Of a stretch of DNA of 64,000 nt, positions 8,209-19,507 are shown in pieces. The notes under the pieces are model-generated. The model made no database searches and had not been told where the DNA came from. It saw only the letters and a list, made by a program, of their open reading frames with translations. Numbering within the stretch: the first letter of the stretch is position 1; each line of letters opens with the position of its first letter. Both the position numbers and the translations under genes were made by a program. Source of the DNA: Burkholderiales bacterium (GTDB lineage Bacteria; Pseudomonadota; Gammaproteobacteria; Burkholderiales; Burkholderiaceae_A); assembly GCA_027486725.1 (NCBI GenBank), contig JAIXOP010000002.1, positions 62,001 to 126,000 of the forward strand, written 5' to 3'.

Positions 8209-10167
8209 TTGGCAAAAAATAATTACAACGAGTCGTCGATCCGGGTCCTCAAGGGGCTCGAACCCGTTCGACAGAGGCCGGGCATGTACACCCGGACCGA
8301 GAATCCGCTCCACATCATCCAAGAGGTGATCGACAACTCCGCCGACGAGGCCCTGGCGGGGCACGCGAGCGTCATTGGGGTGCGCCTTCACGACGACGGC
8401 AGCGTGAGCGTCGTCGATGATGGCCGAGGCATTCCGGTGGGCATCCACCCCGAGGAGGGTGTTCCTGTCCTGGAGATCGTCTACACGCGCCTGCATGCGG
8501 GCGGCAAGTTCGACAAGGGCTCGGGCGGGGCCTACGCATTCTCGGGGGGCCTGCATGGCGTCGGGGTATCCGTGACCAATGCGCTGTCCACGCGCCTGGA
8601 GGTGACCGTCTGGCGCGAGGGCCACGAGTGGCAGATGACCTTCGTGGGGGGCGTTCCCGAGGGCGGCCTGCGCAAGCTTGGCCCCTCGGGCGGGCGCACC
8701 GGCACTGCGGTGCGGGTCTGGCCCGATGCCAAGTACTTCGACGATGCAGGCATTCCGGTGGCCGAACTGGCCCGCGGGCTTCGTGCTCGGGCAGTGCTGC
8801 TGCCGGGTGTGACCACCCGACTCTTTTCCGATAAGACCGGCCAGGACCAGGCATGGCATTACACCGGTGGCCTGCGCTCTTACCTCGATGAGGCCCTGGG
8901 CGATGTCGAGCGGGTCTGTGCGCCCTGGAGCCATGCGGGCTTTGTGGCAGCGGGCGATGAGACCTTTGCCGAAGGCGAGGGGGGCGAGTGGGTGCTGGTC
9001 TTCACCGCCGAGGGCTCGGTGGTCCGCGAGTCGTATGTCAATCTAATTCCCACGCCTGCGGGGGGCACCCACGAGGCGGGACTGCGCGAGGGGCTCTTTC
9101 AGGCGGTCAAGGCCTTCGTGGAACAGCACGGGCTCCTGCCCAAGGGCGTGAAGCTCCTGCCCGAAGATGTCTTTGCCCGATCCAGTTTCGTGCTGTCGGC
9201 CAAGGTGCTCGACCCGCAGTTTCAAGGGCAGACCAAGGAAAAGCTCACCAGCCGCGACGCCCTGCGGCTGATTGCCAATCAGGTGCGTGGTCCTCTGGAA
9301 CTCTGGCTGAGCACCAATCTGGAGGCCGGTCGGCGGATTGCCGATCTGGCGATTCGTGCCGCCCAGACCCGCCAGCGCTCTGCCCAGAAGGTGGAGAAGA
9401 AAAAGGGCTCCGGTGTGGCAGTTCTGCCCGGCAAGCTCACCGACTGCGAGTCCACCGACTTAAGCCGCAACGAGCTGTTTTTGGTCGAGGGCGATTCCGC
9501 CGGCGGCTCGGCCAAGATGGGGCGAGACAAGAGCTTTCAGGCCATCCTTCCCCTGCGCGGCAAGGTGCTCAACACCTGGGAGGCAGATCGCGACCGCCTC
9601 TTTGCCAACGCCGAGGTCCACGACATCTCGGTGGCCCTGGGCGTGGATCCGCATTCGCCGGGCGATGCGGTGGACCTCTCGGGCCTGCGCTACGGCAAGG
9701 TCTGCATCCTGTCGGATGCCGATGTCGACGGGGCACACATCCAGGTCCTGCTGCTCACGCTCTTCTTCAAGCATTTCCCCGAGCTGATTGCCCGAGGCCA
9801 TGTGCATGTGGCCCGCCCGCCCTTGTTCCGGGTGGATGTCGAGGCGCGGGCCAAGAAGCCGGCACGCAAGCTCTACGCCCTCGACGACGGCGAGCTCGCC
9901 CACATCCTCGACAAGCTCCGCCAAGAGGGGCTGAGCGAGAAGGCCTGGTCCATCTCGCGCTTCAAGGGCCTGGGCGAGATGAGTGCCGAGCAGCTCTGGG
10001 AGACCACGCTGGCCCCCGACACCCGACGCCTGCTGCCGGTGGCCCTCGGTGCCGTGGGAAGTTCGGCCACGCAGGAGCGTTTCCAGCTGCTCATGGGCCG
10101 CACCGAGGCCTCGGCGCGCCGCGCCTGGCTTGAGGCCCGTGGCCACGAGGCTGAGCTCGACATCTAA
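8209..10167 (+). CDS. parE: DNA topoisomerase IV subunit B ParE
   Basis: The ATPase subunit of topoisomerase IV, which decatenates daughter chromosomes with ParC. The N-terminal GHKL ATPase shows [11 protein letters not shown] and [14 protein letters not shown]; the TOPRIM domain shows [14 protein letters not shown] and DADVDGAHI. Pairing with parC 24 bp downstream supports ParE over GyrB. No ATG lies near the N-terminus; TTG at 8209 gives [12 protein letters not shown], like other ParE N-termini, and TTG at 8197 is an alternative. No clear Shine-Dalgarno sequence is visible. Confidence 0.94.
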   Translation: MAKNNYNESSIRVLKGLEPVRQRPGMYTRTENPLHIIQEVIDNSADEALAGHASVIGVRLHDDGSVSVVDDGRGIPVGIHPEEGVPVLEIVYTRLHAGGKFDKGSGGAYAFSGGLHGVGVSVTNALSTRLEVTVWREGHEWQMTFVGGVPEGGLRKLGPSGGRTGTAVRVWPDAKYFDDAGIPVAELARGLRARAVLLPGVTTRLFSDKTGQDQAWHYTGGLRSYLDEALGDVERVCAPWSHAGFVAAGDETFAEGEGGEWVLVFTAEGSVVRESYVNLIPTPAGGTHEAGLREGLFQAVKAFVEQHGLLPKGVKLLPEDVFARSSFVLSAKVLDPQFQGQTKEKLTSRDALRLIANQVRGPLELWLSTNLEAGRRIADLAIRAAQTRQRSAQKVEKKKGSGVAVLPGKLTDCESTDLSRNELFLVEGDSAGGSAKMGRDKSFQAILPLRGKVLNTWEADRDRLFANAEVHDISVALGVDPHSPGDAVDLSGLRYGKVCILSDADVDGAHIQVLLLTLFFKHFPELIARGHVHVARPPLFRVDVEARAKKPARKLYALDDGELAHILDKLRQEGLSEKAWSISRFKGLGEMSAEQLWETTLAPDTRRLLPVALGAVGSSATQERFQLLMGRTEASARRAWLEARGHEAELDI

Positions 10168-10190
10168 CCCCTTTGCAGCATCTAGGCACC

Positions 10191-12569
10191 ATGAACAACC
10201 AGACCCAAGATTTGTTTGACCTCGATTCGGCATCGGCCGGCGACCAAGATCCCCCGCAACGCCCCCCCGAGGCGGGCATGGGATCGGGGGGCGAGATGGG
10301 CGACCACCTCACCCTGGCCGACTTTGCCGAGCGGGCCTACCTCGACTACGCGATTTCGGTGGTCAAGGGGCGCGCTCTGCCCGACCTCTGCGATGGATTG
10401 AAGCCCGTCCAGCGGCGCATCCTGTACGCGATGGATCGTCTGGGCCTGCGCTCGGATGCCAAGCCCGTGAAGTCTGCGCGGGTGGTGGGCGATGTGCTGG
10501 GCAAGTTCCATCCGCACGGCGATCAGTCCGCCTACGATGCCCTGGTGCGTCTGGCCCAGGGGTTTTCGGTGCGCTATCCCCTGATCGACGGACAGGGCAA
10601 TTTTGGCTCCCGCGACGGCGATGGTGCAGCGGCGATGCGCTACACCGAGGCGCGGCTCACGCCCTTTGCCCGACTGCTGCTCGATGAGCTCGACGAGGGC
10701 ACGGTGGCCTTTGGCCCGAACTACGACGGCTCGATGGACGAGCCCCTGCAGCTCCCGGCACGATTGCCCGTGGTGCTGCTCAATGGCGCCAGTGGCATCG
10801 CGGTGGGCATGGCCACCGAGATCCCTCCCCACAATCTGGGCGAGGTGGCCGAGGCCGCAAGACTCCTGCTCGACAAGCCCAACACCAGCCTGGCGTCGGT
10901 TCTCTCGGTGCTGCCAGGGCCCGATTTCCCGGGCGGCGGTCAGATCATCTCCAGCCCCGAAGACCTGGAGTCGGCCTATGCGAGTGGCCGTGGCAGCCTT
11001 CGCCTGAGGGCCCGCTGGGTCTTTGAGGAGCTCGCCCGTGGCCAGTGGCAGCTGGTGGTCACCGAGCTGCCCCACGGCGTCTCCAGCCAGAAGGTCCTGG
11101 AGGAAATCGAGGAGCTCACCAACCCCAAGATCAAGGCAGGCAAAAAGGCCCTGTCGGCAGAGCAGACGCAGACCAAGCAGCGCATCCTCGGCCTGTTGGA
11201 GTCGGTGCGCGATGAGTCGGGCAAGGACGCCGAGGTCCGCCTCGTCTTCGAGCCCCGCTCGAGCAAAATCGACCGTGGCGAGTTTAGCCGGCTGCTGCTG
11301 GCCGAGACGAGCCTCGAGACCAGCTACGCGATGAATCTCGTGGTGGTCGATGCCCAGGGCAAGCCCAGATCCATTTCCCTGCTGGAAATGCTGCAGCAGT
11401 GGGTGGGCTATCGCATCGAGACCGTGCGTGCCCGCAGCCGCCACCGCCTTGCCCAGGCCGAACGGCGCATCCACATTCTGGAGGGGCGCGCACTGGCGCT
11501 GCTGCACATCGACGAGGTCATCCGCGTCATTCGCGAGAGCGATGAGCCCAAGCCCGCCCTGGTGGCCCAGTTCGGACTCTCTGAGGTGCAGGCCGAAGAC
11601 ATCTTAGAAATTCGTCTGCGTCAGCTGGCCCGCCTCGAGGCGATCAAGATCGAGACCGAGCTCGCAGCCCTGCGCGAGACCGCGGCTGGGCTGCGTTTCC
11701 TGCTGGAGTCGGAGCCTGCGCTGCGCAAGGCTGTCGCCCAGGAGATCAAGGCCGACGCCAAGGCATTCGGTGACCCCCGCCGCACCCTGATGCAGGCCGA
11801 CGCGCGCACCACCTTCGAGGCGCCGGTGATCGATGAGCCCGTCACAGTGATCGTGTCGGTCAATGGCTGGGTGCGGTCCCGCCAGGGCCATGGCCACGAT
11901 GCCTCGCAGTTCGGCTTCAAAACGGGCGACGCCCTCTATGCTGCTTTCGAGTGCCGAACCACCGACCATGTGCTGATGCTCTCGTCGACCGGGCGGGCCT
12001 ACAGCACTTCGGTTGCAGGCCTGCCCGGAGGTCGCGGCGATGGGGCTCCCCTCACCAGCATGATTGAGCTCGAGGCGGGAAGCCGGCTGGTGCATTTCTA
12101 TGCGGGTGCAGGATCTTCCAAAGCGCTCTTTGCCAGCGCTGGCGGCATCGGCTTTGTTGCCCCGCTCGAGGCAATGGTGGGGCGCAATCGAAGTGGCAAG
12201 GCCTTCATGCAGCTGGAGCCCAACGATGTGCCTGCCATCATTCAGCCCCTGGAGGAGGCGGCGTCGGAGCTGGCCCTGTTGAGCAAGAAAGGACGACTCC
12301 TCGTGGTGTCGCTCGACGATGTGAAGGCCCTGGCCACTGGCGGCCGTGGTGTTGCTTTGATCGGGCTCGATTCCAAGGGCGACGCCCTCGTGGCTGCGCG
12401 CGGCATTGCCAAGGGCCAGACCCTGCATGTGGTCGGACTCTCGCGGTCGGGCAAGCCGACGGAGACCGCCCTAGAGCCCGCTGTTCTGAAGGAGGCACGG
12501 GGCGTCCGGGCCCGCAAGGGCCTCGAGCTGAAACTCCGCCACAGCATGGATGGACTTCTCGCGCTCTAG
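10191..12569 (+). CDS. parC: DNA topoisomerase IV subunit A ParC
   Basis: The DNA-cleaving subunit of topoisomerase IV (792 residues). The catalytic tyrosine is in [10 protein letters not shown]; the winged-helix quinolone region reads [16 protein letters not shown]. The C-terminal domain is a short beta-pinwheel without a GyrA box, fitting ParC. The ATG at 10191 is preferred over an upstream TTG at 10173. At the site equivalent to E. coli ParC Ser80 the residue is Gln, and at Glu84 it is Asp. Confidence 0.95.
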   Translation: MNNQTQDLFDLDSASAGDQDPPQRPPEAGMGSGGEMGDHLTLADFAERAYLDYAISVVKGRALPDLCDGLKPVQRRILYAMDRLGLRSDAKPVKSARVVGDVLGKFHPHGDQSAYDALVRLAQGFSVRYPLIDGQGNFGSRDGDGAAAMRYTEARLTPFARLLLDELDEGTVAFGPNYDGSMDEPLQLPARLPVVLLNGASGIAVGMATEIPPHNLGEVAEAARLLLDKPNTSLASVLSVLPGPDFPGGGQIISSPEDLESAYASGRGSLRLRARWVFEELARGQWQLVVTELPHGVSSQKVLEEIEELTNPKIKAGKKALSAEQTQTKQRILGLLESVRDESGKDAEVRLVFEPRSSKIDRGEFSRLLLAETSLETSYAMNLVVVDAQGKPRSISLLEMLQQWVGYRIETVRARSRHRLAQAERRIHILEGRALALLHIDEVIRVIRESDEPKPALVAQFGLSEVQAEDILEIRLRQLARLEAIKIETELAALRETAAGLRFLLESEPALRKAVAQEIKADAKAFGDPRRTLMQADARTTFEAPVIDEPVTVIVSVNGWVRSRQGHGHDASQFGFKTGDALYAAFECRTTDHVLMLSSTGRAYSTSVAGLPGGRGDGAPLTSMIELEAGSRLVHFYAGAGSSKALFASAGGIGFVAPLEAMVGRNRSGKAFMQLEPNDVPAIIQPLEEAASELALLSKKGRLLVVSLDDVKALATGGRGVALIGLDSKGDALVAARGIAKGQTLHVVGLSRSGKPTETALEPAVLKEARGVRARKGLELKLRHSMDGLLAL

Positions 12570-12620
12570 ACCAGTTGCTTCTTAAACTTCCGTCCCCAAC
12601 CCACCCTTAGGAGATCTTTC

Positions 12621-14594
12621 GTGACGAACACTGCGACGACCCCCGAGACCTTGGGCTTCCAAACCGAGGTCAAGCAGCTGCTTCACCTCATGATTCATTC
12701 GCTCTACAGCAATCGCGACATCTTTTTGCGAGAGCTGGTGTCCAATGCGTCCGATGCCTGCGACAAGCTTCGGCTGGCGGCGTTGGCCGATCCCGGGCTG
12801 CTCGAGGGCGACCCTGAGTTTCGGATTCGGGTCTCGGTCGATGAGAAGCGACGAGAGATTCGGATTGTTGACAATGGCATTGGCCTGGACCGCAGCGAGG
12901 CCATCGCCAACCTCGGCACCATCGCCAAGTCGGGGACCAAGGATTTCATGTCCCGGCTCTCGGGCGATCAGGCCAAAGATGCCGCGCTGATCGGGCAGTT
13001 TGGTGTGGGCTTCTACAGCGCTTTCTTGGTGGCCGAGCGGGTCGATGTCTATTCCCGCCGCGCGGGGCAGGGCGCCGAGCAGGGCATCCATTGGTCGTCC
13101 TCGGGCGATGGTGAGTTTCAGATCCGCTCGCAGCCGCGCCAAGAGCGAGGCACCGAGATCGTGCTCCACCTTCGGCAAGACCCGCCCCTGGAGGACGGCG
13201 AGAGCCGAACCCTCGATGCGAGCCTCGATGCTTACCTCAGCCCATACCGCCTGCGCAGCCTGATCCGCCGATACAGCGAACACATTGGGATTCCGATCCA
13301 GATGGAGTCCGACGGCCAGTGGGAGACGCTCAACGAGGATGCGGCCCTTTGGATGCGGCCCAAGTCGGAGATCACCGACGAGCAGTATCAGGAGTTCTAT
13401 CGGTCGGTGAGCCATCAGTTCGATGCACCCCTGGCCTGGAGCCACAATCGAGTGGAGGGTCGAACCGAATACACCCAGCTGCTCTACATCCCGAGCCAGC
13501 CGCCCTTTGATCTCTACGATCGGGAGCGCAAAGCGGGCCTCAAGCTCTACATCAAGCGCGTCTTCATCATGGAGGATGTCGATCAGCTCCTGCCCAACTA
13601 CCTTCGCTTTGTGCGGGGGGTCGTGGATGCAGCGGATCTGCCGCTGAATGTCTCGCGCGAGATTCTGCAGGAGAGTTGCGACATCAAGGCCATTCGCGAG
13701 GGCTGCAGTCGGCGTGTGCTCTCCCTTCTGGAGGATCTGGCTCAGAACAAGCCAGAGGCCTTTGCCACCTTCACCGACGCCTTTGGCCAAGTACTGAAAG
13801 AGGGTGTGGGGGAGGATGCGGGCCAGCGCGACCGGATCGCTGCGTTGCTGCGCTTTCATTCGACCCACGATGCCGCGAGCAGTCCTCGGGTATCCCTCCA
13901 GGACTACATCGGGCGGATGAAGCCGGACCAGAAGGCCATCTATGTGTTGACGGGTGATCGGGTCACGGCACTTCGCTCCAGCCCCCACCTGGAGGTCTTC
14001 CAGCAGCGCGGGGTGGAGGTCTTGCTTTTGGCCGACCGGGTGGATGAGTGGATGCTGGGGCACCTCACCACATTCGCCGACAAGCCTCTGGTGCTGGTCT
14101 CTCGGGGCGATATTGATCTCCATGACCTGCCACCGCCCACGGCGGCCGAGGGGTCGGATGCTGCGGCCGATGCTGCAAAGGCAGGCGCTGAGGCGGCGAG
14201 CGCGGTGGCCGATTCGGCCGCGGGCAAGGCACTGATCGAGCGCATTCGGGCGGTGCTCGGAGACCGCATCCGCGAGGCCCGGTTTACCCAGAGGCTGACG
14301 GAGTCGGCCTGCTGCCTGGTGGGCAGTGAGCACGACATGAGTCCGCACATGGAGCGGCTGCTCAAGGCGGCCGGGCAGAGCGTGCCGCCTCGGCAACCCC
14401 GACTGGAGCTCAATCCCCGCCATCCTCTGGTGGAGCGGCTGTTGGAGGCCCCGGAGGCGGAATCTTCTGAGCCCCTCATCTGGCTTTTGCACGATCAGGC
14501 TGTTCTGGCCGAGGGCGGCCAGCCCGAGGACCCAGCGCAGTTCGTCCAACGCCTCAACCGGCTTCTGCTCGACGGACTCCGGCAGGGGAATTGA
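12621..14594 (+). CDS. htpG: Molecular chaperone HtpG (Hsp90)
   Basis: Bacterial Hsp90, an ATP-dependent homodimeric chaperone of the cytoplasm. The N-terminal GHKL domain shows [19 protein letters not shown] and [11 protein letters not shown]; the middle domain has the [16 protein letters not shown] stretch. It starts with GTG, preceded by AGGAG about 9 nt upstream. At 657 residues it is slightly longer than usual because of an Ala/Asp-rich linker near residue 515. No clear sigma-32 promoter could be identified in the 51-bp gap after parC. Confidence 0.97.
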   Translation: MTNTATTPETLGFQTEVKQLLHLMIHSLYSNRDIFLRELVSNASDACDKLRLAALADPGLLEGDPEFRIRVSVDEKRREIRIVDNGIGLDRSEAIANLGTIAKSGTKDFMSRLSGDQAKDAALIGQFGVGFYSAFLVAERVDVYSRRAGQGAEQGIHWSSSGDGEFQIRSQPRQERGTEIVLHLRQDPPLEDGESRTLDASLDAYLSPYRLRSLIRRYSEHIGIPIQMESDGQWETLNEDAALWMRPKSEITDEQYQEFYRSVSHQFDAPLAWSHNRVEGRTEYTQLLYIPSQPPFDLYDRERKAGLKLYIKRVFIMEDVDQLLPNYLRFVRGVVDAADLPLNVSREILQESCDIKAIREGCSRRVLSLLEDLAQNKPEAFATFTDAFGQVLKEGVGEDAGQRDRIAALLRFHSTHDAASSPRVSLQDYIGRMKPDQKAIYVLTGDRVTALRSSPHLEVFQQRGVEVLLLADRVDEWMLGHLTTFADKPLVLVSRGDIDLHDLPPPTAAEGSDAAADAAKAGAEAASAVADSAAGKALIERIRAVLGDRIREARFTQRLTESACCLVGSEHDMSPHMERLLKAAGQSVPPRQPRLELNPRHPLVERLLEAPEAESSEPLIWLLHDQAVLAEGGQPEDPAQFVQRLNRLLLDGLRQGN

Positions 14595-14713
14595 TCGGCG
14601 GTCTCGGTGTTAAAATCCGCGACGGTGGCTTTGCTAATCACCGCCAGGCCCACCCGCGGATTCAACTTTTCTACTCCCGTTTTTTAGTCCACGCGCCAAG
14701 GATTCAGCTCGCC

Positions 14714-15076
14714 ATGTCATCCATTTTTTCGGGTCGTCGTACGGTCCAGTCGATTTTCGCCACCCTGGCGCTTTCCGCCGCCGTTCTGTCGGCGCCTGCG
14801 CACGCCCAAGGCACGGTCACCGGCAATCCCGAAGCGGGTGCCCGCAAGAACTCCATGTGCGTGGGCTGCCATGGCATCCCTGAGTACAAGACTGCCTTCC
14901 CCCTCCTGTATCGGGTGCCCAAGATCGCTGGCCAGTCCGAGGCCTATCTCTACGCGGCCCTCCAGGCCTACAAAAATGGGGAGCGCTCCCACGCCAGCAT
15001 GCGCGCCATCGCCGCCTCCATGTCGGATCAAGACATGGCCGACCTCGCAGCCTTCTACGCCAAGGCTGGCAAGTAA
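14714..15076 (+). CDS. Small c-type cytochrome, periplasmic
   Basis: A 120-residue class I cytochrome c. A Sec signal peptide ends at about APAHAQ (residues 28-32), and the heme-binding CVGCH is at 49-53. The methionines in HASMRAIAASMSD are candidates for the distal heme ligand. The next gene encodes a similar cytochrome, so the two resemble the halves of a diheme c4/c553-type protein encoded separately. The redox partner is unknown. Confidence 0.9.
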   Translation: MSSIFSGRRTVQSIFATLALSAAVLSAPAHAQGTVTGNPEAGARKNSMCVGCHGIPEYKTAFPLLYRVPKIAGQSEAYLYAALQAYKNGERSHASMRAIAASMSDQDMADLAAFYAKAGK

Positions 15077-15106
15077 GCCCGCCCTTCCACGCAAAGGATT
15101 TCAATC

Positions 15107-15463
15107 ATGCAAGCTCGCTCGAACTTCCATGCCGCTCTCTCGGTGATCGCGATCGCTCTGGGCCTGGTGGCCGCAACTCCAGCCTCGGCCGGCAACATCC
15201 AAAAGGGTGCTGAAACCGCCAACAGTGCTGGCTGCGTGGGCTGCCACGGCGCCGATGGCGTCTCGGTGACCGATCCCACCTTCCCCATTCTCGCCGGTCA
15301 GTACCCCGACTTCATCGAGCGCGCACTGCTCGACTACCAGCGGGGCGCGCGCACCAACGCCATCATGACGGGCATGGCGGCTGCGCTCTCGAAGGAAGAC
15401 ATCAAGAACCTGTCGGCCTACTACGCGTCCTTGCCATCGCCGCTCAAAACCATCAAGCGCTGA
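15107..15463 (+). CDS. Small c-type cytochrome (c553-like), periplasmic
   Basis: A 118-residue monoheme cytochrome with a signal peptide cleaved near TPASAG (residue 29) and CVGCH at 43-47; the distal ligand is probably in IMTGMAA. It starts 30 bp after the first cytochrome and is followed by an intrinsic terminator at 15519-15557, so the two form one unit. It may shuttle electrons to a terminal oxidase or another reductase; the partner is not in the window. Confidence 0.9.
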   Translation: MQARSNFHAALSVIAIALGLVAATPASAGNIQKGAETANSAGCVGCHGADGVSVTDPTFPILAGQYPDFIERALLDYQRGARTNAIMTGMAAALSKEDIKNLSAYYASLPSPLKTIKR

Positions 15464-15493
15464 AGATATTGCGCCAGGACTGCTGATCGGCGC

Positions 15494-16678
15494 CTAGCCG
15501 CCGATGTAGCTCATCTCAACGCGCCCCGACGACAGTCCGGGCGCGTTTGTTTTTTCCCCGATCCGGTGCTCGGCAATGCTCTGCTGCCAGCGCAGCTCGG
15601 AGTAGCGGTCGGTGCGACCTTGCCAGAGGGCTGCCAGCGATGCGGCCGAGCGCTGAAGGCCCTCGGCACTGAGCAGCGGTGCGCCCAGGGCCACGGCATC
15701 GACCAGTGGTCGCAGGTCGGTTCCCTGGTCTGCGAAGAGGCAGGTGTAGAAGCCCCCTTCGGCAGAAATTCGAGCGCGCGAGCAGCCCCGGCAAAAGGGT
15801 TCACTGATGGACGAGATGAGGCCGATCTGGCCTGCGCCATCGGCGTAGGCCCAGCGTTCGGAGACCTCGTGGGCATCGCTGCGGCCGACCCGGCGCAGCG
15901 GATGGTGGTTGGCGATCATGCCGATGATGGTGGCCGAAGAGACCACCTGGCTGGAGGACCAGTGGTTGGTGCTGCCCACATCCATGAACTCGATGAATCT
16001 TAGTGTGGCCGATCGATGCCGGAAGTGGCGTGCCATCGGCAGAATCTCATGCTCATTCACGCCGCGTTGAACCACCATATTCACCTTGACGGCCAGGCCG
16101 GCAGCCTCGGCCGCCTCAATGCCCTCGAGGATGGACCGCGGATCGATGTCGGGGGCATCGGCCATGGCTTGGAAGGTCTGGGGGCTGAGGGCATCGAGGC
16201 TGACCGTCACTCGGTGCAGTCCAGCCTCGGCCAGTGGCCTCGCCAGGGATTTGAGCAGCACGCCGTTGGTGGTGAGGGCGATCTCCAGTGGAGCGTTTTC
16301 CAGCGTCTGCAGGCGGGATAGCCGGGCAATCAGCTCGGTCAGGCCCTTGCGCAGCAGAGGCTCACCGCCCGTGATGCGCAGCTTTCGGACGCCCAGTGGA
16401 ATTGAAGCCCGCACCAGATGCTCCATGGCATCGAAGCTGAGCAAAGCCTCGCGGGGAAGGAATTCATAGTCGCGGTTGAAGACTTCCCGCGGCATGCAGT
16501 AGCGACAACGCAGATTGCACTGATCAATCACCGACAGACGCAGGTCGCGCAGGGGGCGGTTCAGGCGGTCGTTGACTTGCCCCGCAGAAAAAACAATCCC
16601 CGAGGGCGGGGGCCGAAGTCGGCCCTCGCGGCTCGAGGATTGCTCGGCGACGATGGGAATGGGGATGCGCTTGGTCAC
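15494..16678 (-). CDS. moaA: GTP 3',8-cyclase MoaA
   Basis: Radical-SAM enzyme for the first step of molybdenum cofactor synthesis, turning GTP into 3',8-cyclo-7,8-dihydro-GTP with MoaC. The N-terminal cluster motif is CNLRCRYC (Cys 54, 58, 61); the C-terminal cluster is seen in FCRGCSRAR and a later TCLF. The protein ends in the conserved Gly-Gly. It is 394 residues, with an extra N-terminus of about 35. No other moa gene is nearby. Its last 60 bp include the terminator of the opposing cytochrome unit. Confidence 0.95.
   Translation of the reverse strand: MTKRIPIPIVAEQSSSREGRLRPPPSGIVFSAGQVNDRLNRPLRDLRLSVIDQCNLRCRYCMPREVFNRDYEFLPREALLSFDAMEHLVRASIPLGVRKLRITGGEPLLRKGLTELIARLSRLQTLENAPLEIALTTNGVLLKSLARPLAEAGLHRVTVSLDALSPQTFQAMADAPDIDPRSILEGIEAAEAAGLAVKVNMVVQRGVNEHEILPMARHFRHRSATLRFIEFMDVGSTNHWSSSQVVSSATIIGMIANHHPLRRVGRSDAHEVSERWAYADGAGQIGLISSISEPFCRGCSRARISAEGGFYTCLFADQGTDLRPLVDAVALGAPLLSAEGLQRSAASLAALWQGRTDRYSELRWQQSIAEHRIGEKTNAPGLSSGRVEMSYIGG
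15519..15557 (+). terminator. Intrinsic terminator of the cytochrome genes, inside moaA 3' coding sequence
   Basis: A perfect 8-bp stem, ACGCGCCC (15519-15526) with GGGCGCGT (15539-15546), has a 12-nt loop and is followed by TTGTTTTTT on the plus strand. It lies within the last codons of the convergent moaA gene. Confidence 0.8.
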
Positions 16679-16687
16679 CCCCGCAAT

Positions 16688-19507
16688 TTACCCTTGCGAC
16701 CCGGCGTTGGTGTCCCCGGCTCGGGTTTCCACCATCACCAGCGGCTCGCTCTCTGGGGTTATTGCGGCCCGTCGCGGTTTGCGTCCAGCAGCGGCGGGGG
16801 CAGGCGCCCCGGCCTCTGCTGGGGCGGCATCGCTGCGGGTCTGAACCCATTGCAGGCCGGCCTCTTGGAGCACTGGGGCCAGTGCATCCATGTTCGGAGC
16901 CTGGGCCGCCGTCGGCGTTGGCGCTGGGCTGGGGGCTGGTGCTTGGGCAGGGGCCGAAGCCATTGCCTCCGGCACCGCGGGGGCCGAAGGGGCCGAAGAG
17001 GCCGCAGGGGCTGCTGGAGCTGCGGCCTCGACGGGTGCCTCTGCTTCGGCGGACGCCTCGGCTTCGGTGGTCACGACTGCATCTGCCGATGTTGGTGCCT
17101 CGGCGGGTGCTTCTGCCTGGGCGGGCACTTCGGCATTCACCGACCCTTCGCTGGCGCCGGCGATGGCACCCATGTCGGCGCCCATATCGGTACCCACCTC
17201 GGCACTGTCGCCCGATCCGCGGCGCGAGCCACGGCGACGACGGCGACGGCCGCGTCCACCTTCACCGGCATCGCCCATGTCGCTGGCATTGCTGCCCTCG
17301 ATCTGAGTGCCAGCGGTGGACATCGAGTCCTCGTTCACCTCCGTCGAGGTGCGGCCTTGCCGTGCGATATCTTCCGCAGATGTGTCGGATGCGGCACCCT
17401 GGGGGCCCTGGGGGGCCGCGTCTTCGGCTCGTCCGCGGCCGCGGCCACGGCGGTTTCGACCCTCGCCCTGGCCCTGAGCCTGACCCTGACTCTGTGCGGC
17501 ATTGCCGGTGGCAGCACCGGTGCGTCCGGCGCGCTGCTCCCTAGGCTCACGGTCGGCGCGCCCCTCGCGCCCCTCGCGACCCTCGCGGTTGGAGCGGTCA
17601 TCACGGCCATCCTTGGCCTCCCGGCGATCGCGCCCTTCGCGCGGCTCGTCGCCGCGCTTGCCACGGCCACCGCCACTGCGCGACTGTCCTCGGCCGGCGC
17701 CTTCAGAGCCTGAACTTCCTCGACGGCCCGCGGCACGTCCCGGCAGGGGCCGAGCGCTGGCCGACGGCTTGGCGGCGGCGCCGCCACCGAAGAGGCCACG
17801 CAGGCCAGCCAGCAGTCGCTGGACCAGCCCGCCAGAGGCCGACTCGACTGCCTTGGTGCTGGCGCCTCCGACCGCTTTGCTTGCGCTGGGGATGGGGGCG
17901 GGCGCCGACGGCGTGATGCCTTTGACCACGGGCTCGGGCCGAGCGCGGGCAGGCGCCTGCTCGTCCTTCTTGATCTTGAGCTCGTTGATCTCGGGGGCGG
18001 CGATCATCGCGTAGCTGACCTTGAGGTCCTCGAGGCGAGGATCGTCGTATTTGAGTCGATCGAGCAGATAGTTGGGGGTCTCGAGGTGTCGGTTGGGCAC
18101 GATCACGATGGTGACGTTGAGCCGCGCCTCGATCTTGGCAATGTCGGTCCGCTTCTCGTTCATGAGGAAGCTCGCCACCTCCACAGGAACCTGGATGTGC
18201 ACGGCCGCCGTGGCGTCTTTCATGGCCTCTTCCTGAACGATGCGCAGGATGTGCAGCGCCGAGGAATCGGTGTCGCGGATCACGCCCACACCGTTGCATC
18301 GTGGGCAGGTGGTGTGGCTTCCCTCGTTGAGGGCAGGGCGCAGCCGCTGGCGCGAGAGCTCCATGAGTCCGAACTTGGAGATCTTGCCCATCTGAACGCG
18401 GGCTCGATCGTGGTGCAGGGCGTCGCGCAGGCGCTGCTCAACTTCGCGCTGCGCTTTGGCGGACTCCATATCGATGAAGTCAATCACGATCAGTCCACCG
18501 AGGTCGCGCAGGCGCAGCTGTCGGCCCACCTCATCGGCGGCTTCAAGATTGGTGCGCAGCGCGGTCTCTTCGATGTCCGATCCGCGTGTGGCCCGAGCCG
18601 AGTTCACGTCGACGGCGACCAGCGCCTCGGTGTGGTCGATGACCAAGGCTCCGCCCGAGGGCAGGTTGATCTGGCGCGAATAGGCGGTGGTGATCTGATG
18701 CTCGATCTGGAAGCGCGAGAACAGCGGCATGTCGTCGCGGTAGCGCTTCACACGGCCTTCCATGTCGGGCATGACGTGCAGCATGAATTGTCGCGCCTGC
18801 TCGTAGATGTCGTCCGTGTCGACCAGGATCTCGCCGATGTCGGCGTGGAAGTAGTCGCGGATGGCGCGAATGACCAGGCTCGACTCCTGATAGATCAGGT
18901 AAGCACCCGACTGCAGGCCGCGCGCATCGTCGACCGCCTTCCAGAGCTGAAGGAGGTAATTCAGGTCCCACTGGAGCTCGTCGACCCCGCGGCCAATGCC
19001 AGCAGTGCGGGCGATCACGCTCATGCCCGAGGGCATCTGCAGCTGGTCGAGGGCTTCTTTGAGCTCCTGACGCTCTTCGCCTTCGACCCGACGCGAGACG
19101 CCGCCGCCCTTGGGATTGTTGGGCATCAGCACCAGGTAGCGCCCGGCCAGAGAGATGTAGGTGGTCAGCGCTGCCCCTTTGTTGCCGCGCTCTTCTTTCT
19201 CGACCTGCACCAGGAGCTCGGTGCCCTCTTTGATGATGTCCTGAACCCGGCCCTTGGCCCCATCCTGGCCCACGAGGTACTCGCGGGCGATTTCCTTGAA
19301 GGGCAGAAAGCCGTGGCGGTCTTCGGAGTAATTGACGAAGCAGGCCTCGAGGCTCGGCTCGACGCGGGTGACGACACCCTTGTAGATATTGCTTTTTCGC
19401 TGCTCACGGCCAGCGACTTCGATGTCAAGGTCAACCAGGCGTTGACCATCAACGATGGCCACCCGCAGCTCTTCGGCGTGGGTGGCATTGAACAACATGC
19501 GTTTCAT
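16688..19507 (-). CDS. rne: Ribonuclease E
   Basis: The essential endoribonuclease of mRNA decay and rRNA/tRNA processing, 939 residues. The S1 domain is at about 36-120; catalytic Asp300 (AVDVNS) and Asp343 (VIDFID) and the zinc-link CPRC at 401-404 match E. coli RNase E closely. From about residue 510 the protein is a low-complexity scaffold: an Arg/Gly/Glu-rich part, an [10 protein letters not shown] cluster, then Ala/Pro/Glu runs. The start at [10 protein letters not shown] has GGAG 8 nt upstream. A long leader with hairpins suggests autoregulation, as known for E. coli rne. Confidence 0.96.
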   Translation of the reverse strand: MKRMLFNATHAEELRVAIVDGQRLVDLDIEVAGREQRKSNIYKGVVTRVEPSLEACFVNYSEDRHGFLPFKEIAREYLVGQDGAKGRVQDIIKEGTELLVQVEKEERGNKGAALTTYISLAGRYLVLMPNNPKGGGVSRRVEGEERQELKEALDQLQMPSGMSVIARTAGIGRGVDELQWDLNYLLQLWKAVDDARGLQSGAYLIYQESSLVIRAIRDYFHADIGEILVDTDDIYEQARQFMLHVMPDMEGRVKRYRDDMPLFSRFQIEHQITTAYSRQINLPSGGALVIDHTEALVAVDVNSARATRGSDIEETALRTNLEAADEVGRQLRLRDLGGLIVIDFIDMESAKAQREVEQRLRDALHHDRARVQMGKISKFGLMELSRQRLRPALNEGSHTTCPRCNGVGVIRDTDSSALHILRIVQEEAMKDATAAVHIQVPVEVASFLMNEKRTDIAKIEARLNVTIVIVPNRHLETPNYLLDRLKYDDPRLEDLKVSYAMIAAPEINELKIKKDEQAPARARPEPVVKGITPSAPAPIPSASKAVGGASTKAVESASGGLVQRLLAGLRGLFGGGAAAKPSASARPLPGRAAGRRGSSGSEGAGRGQSRSGGGRGKRGDEPREGRDRREAKDGRDDRSNREGREGREGRADREPREQRAGRTGAATGNAAQSQGQAQGQGEGRNRRGRGRGRAEDAAPQGPQGAASDTSAEDIARQGRTSTEVNEDSMSTAGTQIEGSNASDMGDAGEGGRGRRRRRRGSRRGSGDSAEVGTDMGADMGAIAGASEGSVNAEVPAQAEAPAEAPTSADAVVTTEAEASAEAEAPVEAAAPAAPAASSAPSAPAVPEAMASAPAQAPAPSPAPTPTAAQAPNMDALAPVLQEAGLQWVQTRSDAAPAEAGAPAPAAAGRKPRRAAITPESEPLVMVETRAGDTNAGSQG

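Noticed and set aside
12570-12620. Sigma-32 heat-shock promoter before htpG
   Set aside because: CCCCA is present, but no CTTGAA-like box stands at the right distance.
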